From Anaerolineales bacterium UBA3940 (GTDB lineage: Bacteria; Chloroflexota; Anaerolineae; Aggregatilineales; UBA3940), in assembly GCA_002385675.1 (NCBI GenBank), contig DGDY01000256.1:990-15663 (forward strand): a DNA stretch of 14,674 bases. The letters are read 5' to 3'. Positions 6,230 to 13,070 of this stretch are shown one piece after another. The translations under genes were made by a program, and so were the position numbers. The notes beneath the pieces are model-generated. The model did no database searches and was not told where the DNA came from. It saw only the letters and a list, made by a program, of their open reading frames with translations. Position 1 is the stretch's first letter. Each line of letters opens with the position of its first letter.

Positions 6230-6254
6230 GACGGCGGCAAAGATCGCCGCCGTC
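6230..6254 (-). promoter_or_regulatory. Perfect 9-bp stem-loop between kinase and VKOR genes
   Basis: GACGGCGGC (6230-6238) and GCCGCCGTC (6246-6254) flank a 7-nt loop. In the minus-strand mRNA the hairpin ends 12 nt before the VKOR ATG and is followed by TGCCGATTGTCT, with no U-run. It may attenuate or protect the transcript, or shape VKOR translation, since no Shine-Dalgarno is visible there. Confidence 0.5.
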
Positions 6255-6280
6255 TCTTCCCCCTCTCTTTAAGTTTTCAG

Positions 6281-7951
6281 TTAAGCACCACTATCTGAGC
6301 CTACCTGTTCGCCTTCGCTCTCAGGCGTTGCCGTGACGCTGGCGAAAATGTCAAGCTCGATCACAAGCGGCTGGCCTACCTGCGTGCCGTCGGGCAGCAG
6401 CACGAGCCATGTGCTGGTAACCGTTGGGTTGCTGGCACGATAGGCCGGCGTCCGCAGGTCCAGCGATAGTTCGATAGCCTCACCCGGCAGCAGCTCCCGA
6501 TCAAACTCGACGAAGTTTGGCCCTTCCAACTGATAGCCATCCTCGAACACCAGCCGCGTGTCGTCGTCGAGCGGGCAGCGGCTATCGTTCTCCAGGATGA
6601 GCTTCATGGTGAGCGTCGTCATCTCCGGGTACGGCGAGCCGTTTTTCGGTGTCTGCTCGACAAGCTCGTAGTCGTAGTCGCAGGCGCGCACTGTCGCGGT
6701 GAGGTCGGGCGTCGGCTCGACGGTGGACGTGGTCGACAGGATCATCGACAAGGCGTCCAGTGTCTGCACGATGCGCGTCGCCTCGGCGTCGGGCGTAGGC
6801 GTAGCCGTGATCTCATCCTCGTCATCGCCCAGGAAGAGAGCGCCGACGGCTGATGTGCTTTCGGCTTCCGCCTCGCGGGCGGAAACGGCGGCCAGCGGGT
6901 TGAGGATGTTGTTGTAGGAGAGATAGATGCCGCCGAACAGCGCCGCCAGTGCCATCGTAGCGACGATCAGCCACGCCAGGCAGCCCTGACCGCGCCGCCT
7001 GTCGGCAGGCTCGGGTTCAGGCCGGGCACGGCTGCCGGTGCTGAGCAAGGCCGGGCGCGGGCGGCCCGCCGCCGTGGGCGAGACAGCGCCCTCCAGCGGA
7101 ATGTTGTGCGCCGCCGCGAACTCGTCGAGGTCCCTGAGCATCTCGCCGATGTTCTGATAGCGCTCATCGGGCGACTTCGCCAGGGCCATCATCAGGATGC
7201 GCTCAAGCTCATGGGGGATGTCCGGGTTGAACTCGCTCGGGCTGGGCAGCGGCTCGTTGACGTGCTTGAGCACGACGGCAATCGGCGTTTCTGCCTGGAA
7301 GGGCAGCACACCGGTCACGAGCTGGTAGAACACCACGCCAAGTGAGTAGATGTCGGAGCGGTGATCGCCCGGCTGCCCCAGGCCCTGTTCCGGCGACATG
7401 TAAGCCGGCGTGCCGATCATCGAGCCGCTCGTCGTCATCGCCGGGCCGCTGACGATCCGCGCGATGCCGAAGTCTGTCAGGACGATGCGCCCGTCCTTGT
7501 CAAGCATGATGTTCGCGGGCTTGATGTCGCGGTGGACCATGTTGTGCGAGTGCGCGTAACCCAGGGCGGCGGCGACCGGACGGATGATCTGGATGGCCTC
7601 CGGGATCGTGAAACACTGGTTGTCGAAGCCAAGCTCCATCAGCCGGGTGCGGAGTGTGGGGCCTTCCACATACTCCATCACCATGTAGTAGAGCTCACGT
7701 TCCGGGTCGAAGTCGAAATCGTAGACCTGGACGATGTTGGGGTGACGGAGCTGAGCCACACTGCGCGCCTCGCGCTCGAAGCGCTCCTTGAACTCCGGAT
7801 CTTCACCAAGGAATGGGTGCAAGATCTTGATCGCAACAAAGCGATCGAGAGCGGCGTGATATGCCCGGTACACCTCGGCCATCCCACCGCGCCCGATGCG
7901 CTCGCGCAGTTCGTATTTGCTCAGCGTCTTACCAGCTAGTTCCTCGGCCAC
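6281..7951 (-). CDS. Transmembrane Ser/Thr protein kinase (PknB type) with NBR1-like Ig outer domain
   Basis: It starts at GTG 7951 behind GAGG (5 nt) and gives 556 aa. The kinase domain spans about 13-278. The glycine loop is IGRGGMAEVY (19-28), with Lys42 in VAIK, a Glu near 61, HRDIKPAN (140-147), DFG (160-162), activation-segment TPAYMSPE (181-188) and a late catalytic-domain Arg near 264, so all key residues are intact. A Pro/Arg-rich juxtamembrane stretch (291-322) leads to one membrane helix (about 323-345). The outer part has a Thr/Pro linker (about 382-420) and a beta-sandwich (about 421-535) resembling the NBR1-type Ig-like domain (TMKLILENDS, LLPGEAIELSLDLRTP, TWLVLLPDGTQVG). It has no PASTA repeats. 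Two cysteines, Cys424 and Cys459, lie in the outer domain. It probably senses an envelope cue and phosphorylates cytoplasmic proteins. VKOR follows and two further genes precede it on the same strand. Confidence 0.94.
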   Translation of the reverse strand: MAEELAGKTLSKYELRERIGRGGMAEVYRAYHAALDRFVAIKILHPFLGEDPEFKERFEREARSVAQLRHPNIVQVYDFDFDPERELYYMVMEYVEGPTLRTRLMELGFDNQCFTIPEAIQIIRPVAAALGYAHSHNMVHRDIKPANIMLDKDGRIVLTDFGIARIVSGPAMTTSGSMIGTPAYMSPEQGLGQPGDHRSDIYSLGVVFYQLVTGVLPFQAETPIAVVLKHVNEPLPSPSEFNPDIPHELERILMMALAKSPDERYQNIGEMLRDLDEFAAAHNIPLEGAVSPTAAGRPRPALLSTGSRARPEPEPADRRRGQGCLAWLIVATMALAALFGGIYLSYNNILNPLAAVSAREAEAESTSAVGALFLGDDEDEITATPTPDAEATRIVQTLDALSMILSTTSTVEPTPDLTATVRACDYDYELVEQTPKNGSPYPEMTTLTMKLILENDSRCPLDDDTRLVFEDGYQLEGPNFVEFDRELLPGEAIELSLDLRTPAYRASNPTVTSTWLVLLPDGTQVGQPLVIELDIFASVTATPESEGEQVGSDSGA

Positions 7952-8020
7952 AACTGCCTCAATTGCTCGCCAAGAGCGGCAACCAATCAGCCTGATTTCG
8001 CAGTAAAAGCGTCGATCCCC

Positions 8021-8389
8021 CTACCCCGCGGAGATGTCCTGTGGGAGAACAAGGGAGGCGCTCGCACTATCCTGGACTGCCTCCGGCGAGTAGAACAGCT
8101 CCGCCGTGAACTCGTACCGGCCTTGCGGCTGAGGTTCGCGCAGGTGCGTCGTGAGGCTAAGTTTTCGCTGAACCGACTCGATGACGCTCAGCGAGCCGAC
8201 GATTTCCCCGTTCTCATTGCGAACCGTGATCTCCAGGTTCGGTCGGTCGACCGGGGCAAACGGCGTCATCTCAAGCTCAATTCGCACCCGACGACCATCC
8301 GGATAAGGTGAGACGGCAAAAGCCTCGATGCGAATCTCATCGCGCGGACGTGGGGCGAGTTCAGGATCAGTCACAAAATTTAAGTTCAT
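8021..8389 (-). CDS. Small hypothetical beta-rich protein
   Basis: It is 122 aa from ATG 8389. The open frame continues back to 8542 but would overlap the ParB-like gene in another frame. A perfect TATAAT box 7 nt before this ATG sets the start. The sequence looks like an Ig/C2-like beta-sandwich, with alternating strands such as RRVRIELEMTPF, NLEITVRNENGEIVGSL and GRYEFTAELFY. There is no signal peptide, membrane helix, cysteine or enzyme motif. The phrasing around asparagine-rich turns and 'REPQPQGRYEF' suggests a domain handling stress-like or macroglobulin-like beta strands, but I do not recognise a named family. It sits between a ParB/SbnI-fold gene and a receptor kinase, all on one strand, and could be a kinase partner or substrate. 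That is only a contextual guess. Confidence 0.7.
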   Translation of the reverse strand: MNLNFVTDPELAPRPRDEIRIEAFAVSPYPDGRRVRIELEMTPFAPVDRPNLEITVRNENGEIVGSLSVIESVQRKLSLTTHLREPQPQGRYEFTAELFYSPEAVQDSASASLVLPQDISAG

Positions 8390-8396
8390 GACCGGT

Positions 8397-8402
8397 ATTA
8401 TA
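8397..8402 (-). promoter_or_regulatory. -10 box of a probable leaderless gene
   Basis: A perfect TATAAT lies 7 nt before ATG 8389, placing the expected transcription start at or beside the start codon. There is no Shine-Dalgarno and no strong -35. This would let the small gene and kinase be expressed apart from the ParB-like gene. Confidence 0.5.
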
Positions 8403-8441
8403 TGAGATGCAGGTTGAAAATACCACCAGATAAGCTGCTGG

Positions 8442-9296
8442 CTATTCGTCAAACAGGTAAGTGGACTCGGCGTAGTAGCGGACCTGCCGCTCGCTGAACT
8501 TCTGCTGCACCCATTCTTTAAGTTCGGCGTTTTTCTGCTCAAGCGAGGTATCGGCTTTCAGGCGCTCAAGCGGGTAGTTCAGTCGCAGAGCGCGCCCGCG
8601 TACGATATGCCGCGTGAGGCCCGGCGGCACTTCCATGCCGTGCTGTGCCAGGTCGAGGATCTCTGCCGGCTCGTAGCGAGGGTAAATCATCGCACCGGCC
8701 ATGCTCGGGTAGATGTCGAGCAGTTCGCTGAGCACGTCGGTCTTCTGCCGGTAGAGCGTTCCCACGCCCAGGTAGGAATCGCAGACTGCGTTCAGCAGGC
8801 GGTTGCGCTCATGCAGGTCCAGCCCGCCGCCGGCGAGTGTGAGTACGCGGCCATCTGCCACGACGCAGTACGAGAGGATAGCACGTGCGGCGAGAAGGCC
8901 ACGCGCATGACTGAGGTTGGTTTCGCCTATCTCAATGCCGGGCACAGAGCGCAGGCAGGCCTCCATCTCAGCGGGCGTGATGTCACAAATAACGTGATAC
9001 CACGTCAGAAGCTGCACATGCGGTTCGGTATACGGCACGACCTGTACCAGCGTATGCCGGATACCTAGCTCATTAAGAGCAAAAATGCGATTTGCACCGT
9101 CAAGCATAACATAAGTGTTGTCGTCCAGACCGGACGGCGTGACGATCGGCGGGTTCTTGAGGACGCCATCCCGGCGCAAATACTTGACGAGCGGCGCTGT
9201 GCGCTGGGCGTCATGCCTCTCGTGTGACAGCAGTGCCTCAGTTGGGACGATGCGGAGATCAACCGCCGGGAGATCCGGAAGTAAATTGGGCGTCAA
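8442..9296 (-). CDS. ParB/sulfiredoxin-fold protein, SbnI/SerK-like
   Basis: It is 284 aa from TTG 9296, chosen for AGGGAAGG 5 nt upstream; no in-frame ATG lies nearby. The N-terminal domain (about 13-90) has the ParB/Srx-like pattern: IVPTEALLSHERHDAQR, then GVLKNPPIVT, then YVMLDGANRIFALNELG. In SbnI and the archaeal free-serine kinase SerK the same fold binds nucleotide and phosphorylates serine, with a Glu after the P-H dipeptide. Here Glu26 (SHERHD) occupies that place, and DGANR (66-70) replaces the commoner DG-H-R. No helix-turn-helix of chromosomal ParB is apparent in the C-terminal 190 residues, so a chromosome-segregation role is unlikely. Those residues hold mixed segments ending with a coiled-like Lys/Glu region. 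Small-molecule kinase or nucleotide-binding regulator are the best alternatives. The four-gene minus-strand run starts here. Confidence 0.72.
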   Translation of the reverse strand: MTPNLLPDLPAVDLRIVPTEALLSHERHDAQRTAPLVKYLRRDGVLKNPPIVTPSGLDDNTYVMLDGANRIFALNELGIRHTLVQVVPYTEPHVQLLTWYHVICDITPAEMEACLRSVPGIEIGETNLSHARGLLAARAILSYCVVADGRVLTLAGGGLDLHERNRLLNAVCDSYLGVGTLYRQKTDVLSELLDIYPSMAGAMIYPRYEPAEILDLAQHGMEVPPGLTRHIVRGRALRLNYPLERLKADTSLEQKNAELKEWVQQKFSERQVRYYAESTYLFDE

Positions 9297-9338
9297 TTCA
9301 GCCTTCCCTGTGCAGTAGCAGGATAGTCATGGTCAGCG

Positions 9339-9359
9339 GCGCTACCTAGAAGGTAGCGC
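9339..9359. promoter_or_regulatory. Perfect 9-bp-arm palindrome, candidate operator
   Basis: GCGCTACCT (9339-9347) and AGGTAGCGC (9351-9359) surround a 3-bp centre. It lies between the WYL regulator stop and the ParB-like start. No T-run follows on either strand, so an operator or mRNA hairpin is likelier than an intrinsic terminator. Confidence 0.55.
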
Positions 9360-9386
9360 ACAGGCAAAGCAGCATCAAGCGCCGGT

Positions 9387-10343
9387 TTACCCGTAGAGGG
9401 CGGCAAGCGCGCGGGCCTCGGCGGCAAGCTCCTCGCGCAGGCTGGCAGGCTCCAGCACTTCGACAGACGCGCCCCAGCTCCGGATCCACGGCGTCATCTC
9501 GCGGGGGTCGGAGACCTGGAAGCTCATTAGCGTCGAGCCGTCGGGTAGCGGCTCCAGCGTTTGTGAGGGATGCCAGCGGCGCTCGCTGATGTACGCGGCG
9601 ACATCGGGCGAGAAGCGCAGGCGCACATCGACGAGGGTGTCACCGGTCATGATGCCCCAGGCGTCGGCGAGGTGGCTGGCAGAGTCAAAGTCGGCAGGGA
9701 TCTCGTACCGCTCAGGCAGGCGCTCGGCCCGCTCCAGACGGTCGAGCTTGAAGGTGCGCACGTCCTGCGCCCAGTCGTCGTAGCCGATCACGTACAGGCC
9801 ACCGGTCGTGGACGGTTCCAGCAGGTACGGCGATATGACACGTTCTCTCAACATACCGCTTCGAGGAGAGCGATACCATATCCGAACCTTGTGGTTTTCC
9901 GCCCAGCACAGCGAGATGGTCTCAAGCACCTGCAGGAAGCGGGGGTTGGTCGGGCGACCGCGCACAGTTTCGGCGGTGCGGGTGATGTGCTCGGCGAGTG
10001 GGTCTGGGAAGGCCACGGCGAGCTTGTTGAGCGCCGACACGATGTTCGGGTTGTGCTCATCAGCGTGGCGGCTAAGCAGCCGGGCAGCAATGTACAGCGC
10101 CACCGCCTCGTCGAAGCGCAGGCGGATCGTCGCGAGGTACTGCTCGCGGATAATGCCGAAGCGACCATCATCCTGCCAGATGGGCACGCCCGATTCGCTG
10201 AGAAGGTCCAGGTCACGGTAGATGGTACGGCGATTCACACCGCACGCCTCGGCGATGTCCACGACACGCATACCGTGGGGGTTGCGGAACAGCAGGTTCT
10301 CGATCTGCCGCAGGCGGGCGGCACGACTCAGCGACCGGCTCAT
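9387..10343 (-). CDS. DeoR/HTH_11-type transcriptional regulator with WYL domain
   Basis: It is 318 aa from ATG 10343, with AGGTAGG about 6 nt upstream. The N-terminal winged helix-turn-helix (about 8-65) reads MRVVDIAEACGVNRRTIYRDLDLLSESGVPI, a standard HTH_11 pattern. The WYL domain follows (about 138-215), with ISPYLLEPSTTGGLYVIGYD. The eponymous motif is relaxed to Leu-Tyr-Val (183-185), while the downstream Arg-Thr-Phe-Lys-Leu-Asp-Arg stretch is kept. A WCX-type C-terminal extension covers about 238-315. WYL domains are thought to bind nucleic-acid or nucleotide-related ligands and to alter DNA binding by the HTH. The gene begins 12 nt after the NUDIX stop, so the two form an operon. A palindrome 28 bp beyond its own stop could be one of its targets. 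No cas gene is nearby. Confidence 0.93.
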   Translation of the reverse strand: MSRSLSRAARLRQIENLLFRNPHGMRVVDIAEACGVNRRTIYRDLDLLSESGVPIWQDDGRFGIIREQYLATIRLRFDEAVALYIAARLLSRHADEHNPNIVSALNKLAVAFPDPLAEHITRTAETVRGRPTNPRFLQVLETISLCWAENHKVRIWYRSPRSGMLRERVISPYLLEPSTTGGLYVIGYDDWAQDVRTFKLDRLERAERLPERYEIPADFDSASHLADAWGIMTGDTLVDVRLRFSPDVAAYISERRWHPSQTLEPLPDGSTLMSFQVSDPREMTPWIRSWGASVEVLEPASLREELAAEARALAALYG

Positions 10344-10355
10344 GGTGTGCCTACC

Positions 10356-10874
10356 TCATGGCGTAGAGAATGCCATCTGCAGGGTGTCATGTTCATCATA
10401 CCAGTAGCGTGCAAAGAACGGCGGATCATCGTCCTTCATTGCAAGCACGCGCGGGATCAGCTCCGGCAGGTCCGCGACGCAATTCTCGGCGGGCAGATAC
10501 GCCGGGTTGATCCATTCAAGCGTGCCTTCGGAGGAGCCCCGCACCTCGCGGGTGGGGCTGCTGGCGGTGTATACAAACATCATGATGCCGGTGTTGATAT
10601 CGTCAGTGGCGATGTTGACGATGCCGCGCAGCCGCAGATTGTCAACGTGCTCCAGCCCAACCTCCTCGGCTATCTCGCGCCGGGCAGCATCGAGCACGGA
10701 CTCATCCCGCTCGACGTGTCCCCCTACCCCGTTGTAGAGGTTGGGCCAGATTTGCTTGGTCGGCGCGCCTTTTAGTAACAAAACATCGTCTTTGTGCGTA
10801 ATAAATATTAGAACGCGTGGAATCACCTGATAGCGCTGGCGGGAGACATCGATGCCCTGGTCTTTAACACCCAT
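10356..10874 (-). CDS. NUDIX hydrolase
   Basis: It is 172 aa from ATG 10874, behind GGAAGG. The frame is open further upstream to 11003 but would cross the promoter. The Nudix box fits the consensus exactly: Gly52, Glu58, Arg66-Glu67, Glu70-Glu71 and Gly73 in GGHVERDESVLDAARREIAEEVGL spacing (51-74). These residues bind the metal and activate water for hydrolysis of X-linked nucleoside diphosphates. The flanking segments (IPRVLIFITHKDDVLLLKG, then LEWINPAYLP) are MutT-like, suited to an oxidised nucleotide or similar small substrate, but specificity cannot be read from the sequence. It is the first gene of an operon with the WYL regulator. The regulator might sense the enzyme's substrate or product. 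Confidence 0.92.
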   Translation of the reverse strand: MGVKDQGIDVSRQRYQVIPRVLIFITHKDDVLLLKGAPTKQIWPNLYNGVGGHVERDESVLDAARREIAEEVGLEHVDNLRLRGIVNIATDDINTGIMMFVYTASSPTREVRGSSEGTLEWINPAYLPAENCVADLPELIPRVLAMKDDDPPFFARYWYDEHDTLQMAFSTP

Positions 10875-10911
10875 AAGACCTTCCTGTCGTTTGCGAACGG
10901 TAGTCGTGGCG

Positions 10912-10940
10912 ATTATAGTAAGCTCGCCCGGATGCCACAA
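10912..10940 (-). promoter_or_regulatory. Promoter of the NUDIX-WYL operon
   Basis: On the minus strand TTGTGG (10940-10935) and a perfect TATAAT (10917-10912) are separated by 17 bp. The leader would be about 30 nt and contains the GGAAGG ribosome binding site. Confidence 0.7.
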
Positions 10941-10964
10941 AAGCCGCACAAGCCTGGTACTTGA

Positions 10965-10993
10965 TTTCCTCTTATCAGAAACTTGCATATAAT
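10965..10993 (+). promoter_or_regulatory. Candidate promoter of the DUF2207-SPFH operon
   Basis: The -10 TATAAT (10988-10993) is perfect, with a weak -35 TTTCCT 17 bp upstream. The -10 is embedded in a short dyad, TGCAT (10984-10988) and ATGCA (10992-10996), which could bind a regulator. It diverges from the NUDIX promoter about 50 bp away. Confidence 0.45.
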
Positions 10994-11052
10994 GCATCAG
11001 CAACCAATGCTCCAGATATCATCATGTATGTATGTGATCTACGGTTAGAGAG

Positions 11053-13017
11053 ATGCTAATGAGACGCCATCACTTCGCTGTTTTGCTTGCTGTTTTCGCG
11101 ATAATCGGTCTGGCGTTGGCGACCGTGCTGCCTGCCGAGGCACAGGATCGGACGCTCGATTGGCGCCGCTGGGATGTGGACGTCCAGATCAATGAGGATG
11201 GGACGTTCGATGTGCGGGAGACGTACGAGATCGAGTTCATCGGCGGGCCGTTTACCTTTGGCTATCGAGAGATACCGTTCAGCCAGTTTGAAAACCTCAC
11301 CGACGTCAGGGTCGTCGAGGAAGGTGTCGTATATGAGCAGAATTTCAGTGGGAACGCGAACACCTTCCACGTGGTGGAGGATGACGGTAACTTCGTCATA
11401 ACGTGGTACTTCCCGCCGGCGACGAATGAGGCGCGAACCTTCACTGTCGAATATAAGATCCACGGCGGTATTATCATTAGTGAAGAGGTTGGCGATCGCT
11501 TCTTCTGGAAGGCGATCGGGCCTGACCATGCCTACCCGATTGGCTCGTCTACGGTGGTGGTGAGGATGCCACCGGGTGCGACAATCGACACCAGCATCGA
11601 GCCAGCTACCTTCGGGCCTGATGCAACCTATGAGATCTCCGACGATCTGACGACGGTTACCTACTACGCCGAGAACATCCGCGCCAACCAGGAGTTCGAG
11701 GTTGGCGTGCGCTTCCCACACGGCTTCATCCCCTCTGAGAAGCCCGCCTGGCAGGCTGCATACGAACGTGAGCAGACGTGGAACGATACCGTACGGCCCG
11801 TGCTGAACCTGGGGCTGGGGGTGGCTTCCATTCTGCTGCTTGGCGGTGGGCTCTTTGGTGTGTATATGCTCTGGGTGACACGTGGGCGCGACCCGAAGGT
11901 CGGGCCGGTGCCGGAGTATCTCTCTGAACCACCCTCCGATCTGCGCCCCGGCGTGGTCGGCACGCTGCTCGACGAGCAGGCCGACATGCAGGACATCATC
12001 GCAACGCTTGTTGACCTGGCACGCCGCGATGTGATCCATATGCAGGAGATTGAGGAAGTAGGGTTCCTGGGCCTCACGACGTCGAAGAACTTTGTATTCC
12101 ACCGCATTCCCGAGAACGAGCAGGATCTGCAGCCGTATGAGAAGACGTTGATCAAGAAGATGTTTGGTAGCCGGGAGCAGGTAGAGCTTGAGGATCTTCA
12201 GAACAAGTTCTACACAGCTATCCCGACGCTGCAAAATCAGCTTTACAAGGCGGCGGTCAAGGAAGGGCTGTTTCCGGAAAATCCGAAGTCGGTGCGCAGC
12301 CGCTGGTCGTCACTGGGTATCGGTGGGCTGGTACTCGCGGTCGGCGGCGCATGCCTAGCTGGCGCTGCCCTCGCCGACATGGTCGATGCAGTGCTGTGCC
12401 CGTTCGTGTCCCTGGGTGTTGTCTCGGTGGCGATGCTCATCGCGGGCCGGGCAATGCCGGTCAAGACACAGAAGGGCGCGGAGGAAGCCGCCAAGTGGCG
12501 GGCCTTCAAGACGTACCTGGAGCACGCCGAACAGTACACGGATCTGCAAGAGGTCACCGATCAGTTCGACAGGTATCTCCCGTACGCTATTGCCCTGGGC
12601 CTTGAACGGACCTGGCTCAACAAGTTCTCGCGCGTCCCTGGTACGCCCATTCCGCGGTGGTATTACCCGGTCGGTATGCCGTACGGCCCGCGCGGTTACT
12701 ATGGCACATCTGGTACATCGTCTGGTACGACTCGTGGCCGTGTGGGTGCGCCTGCCGGTAGCGCGGGTCCGCGTGACGTGCGCGGCGATGCCGTGCGCCC
12801 GGCGCCTTCGCTGGACTCGATGAGCCAGAACCTCGCCGGCAGCCTGAGCAGTATGTCAACCGGGCTGGCAGCCATGCTGAACAGCACCGCGAACGTCTTC
12901 CGCAGCCAGCCTTCCTCTGGCGGGAGCGGAGGAGGTGGTTTCAGCGGTGGTGGGTTCAGTGGCGGCGGCTTCAGCGGCGGTGGCGGCGGCGGTGGTGGCG
13001 GCGCCGGCTTCGGATAA
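11053..13017 (+). CDS. DUF2207 membrane protein with Gly/Phe/Ser-rich tail
   Basis: It is 654 aa from ATG 11053. A second in-frame ATG at 11059 is better spaced (6 nt) from AGAGAG and may be the true start. A signal peptide covers about 8-30 (LPAEAQ). The large extracytoplasmic DUF2207 beta domain (about 34-225) carries VDVQINEDGTFDVRETYEIEF and YREIPFS, both typical openings. A membrane helix lies at 252-275, a cytoplasmic alpha/beta region with winged-helix character at about 296-405 (IATLVDLARRDVIHM), and two more helices at about 421-468. A segment around 480-530 (WRAFKTYLEHAEQ, LPYAIALGLERTWLNKF) is the usual C-terminal core. It ends in a repetitive GGGFS tail (626-654). The molecular function of DUF2207 (YciQ-like) is unknown, but it is an envelope protein. 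It starts an operon with the three following genes. Confidence 0.93.
   Translation: MLMRRHHFAVLLAVFAIIGLALATVLPAEAQDRTLDWRRWDVDVQINEDGTFDVRETYEIEFIGGPFTFGYREIPFSQFENLTDVRVVEEGVVYEQNFSGNANTFHVVEDDGNFVITWYFPPATNEARTFTVEYKIHGGIIISEEVGDRFFWKAIGPDHAYPIGSSTVVVRMPPGATIDTSIEPATFGPDATYEISDDLTTVTYYAENIRANQEFEVGVRFPHGFIPSEKPAWQAAYEREQTWNDTVRPVLNLGLGVASILLLGGGLFGVYMLWVTRGRDPKVGPVPEYLSEPPSDLRPGVVGTLLDEQADMQDIIATLVDLARRDVIHMQEIEEVGFLGLTTSKNFVFHRIPENEQDLQPYEKTLIKKMFGSREQVELEDLQNKFYTAIPTLQNQLYKAAVKEGLFPENPKSVRSRWSSLGIGGLVLAVGGACLAGAALADMVDAVLCPFVSLGVVSVAMLIAGRAMPVKTQKGAEEAAKWRAFKTYLEHAEQYTDLQEVTDQFDRYLPYAIALGLERTWLNKFSRVPGTPIPRWYYPVGMPYGPRGYYGTSGTSSGTTRGRVGAPAGSAGPRDVRGDAVRPAPSLDSMSQNLAGSLSSMSTGLAAMLNSTANVFRSQPSSGGSGGGGFSGGGFSGGGFSGGGGGGGGGAGFG
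12928..13002 (+). repeat. GGGFS-encoding tandem repeat
   Basis: Degenerate 15-bp units of the type GGTGGTGGGTTCAGT encode repeated Gly-Gly-Gly-Phe-Ser, followed by a glycine run. Wobble bases differ among units, so selection acts on the protein rather than on the DNA. Similar tails are common in DUF2207 and TPM-domain proteins. Confidence 0.75.
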
Positions 13018-13070
13018 AGACCGGCGACAGCGTTGCCTATTTAGCCAATTCTTGGTAGACGGGAGCACAT

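Noticed and set aside
727..8029. 15-bp sequence ATCCCCCTACCCCGC at 8015-8029, reversed at 727-741, with a 13-bp version at 10719-10731
   Set aside because: In a GC-rich window of this size a shared 15-mer is only mildly unlikely (about 0.2 expected with even base use). One copy spans a stop codon and one lies in the conserved Nudix coding motif, in unrelated contexts.
9298..9330. Ten-codon minus-strand frame (MTILLLHREG) just before the ParB-like TTG start, suggestive of a leader peptide
   Set aside because: No ribosome binding site, no run of regulatory codons and no attenuator structure. It is short enough to be chance.
9570..10775. Long plus-strand open frame (401 codons) opposite the WYL and NUDIX genes
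   Set aside because: Its product has no domain logic and low-complexity Arg/Val/Gly-rich content, while the minus strand encodes two complete recognisable proteins with ribosome binding sites.
11056..12234. Minus-strand open frame of 392 codons opposite DUF2207
   Set aside because: Antisense shadow of a well-supported DUF2207 gene. No family features and no ribosome binding site.
12928..13002. Possible CRISPR-like or recombinational repeat array
   Set aside because: It is in frame, varies at wobble positions and encodes the typical GGGFS tail of DUF2207 proteins.
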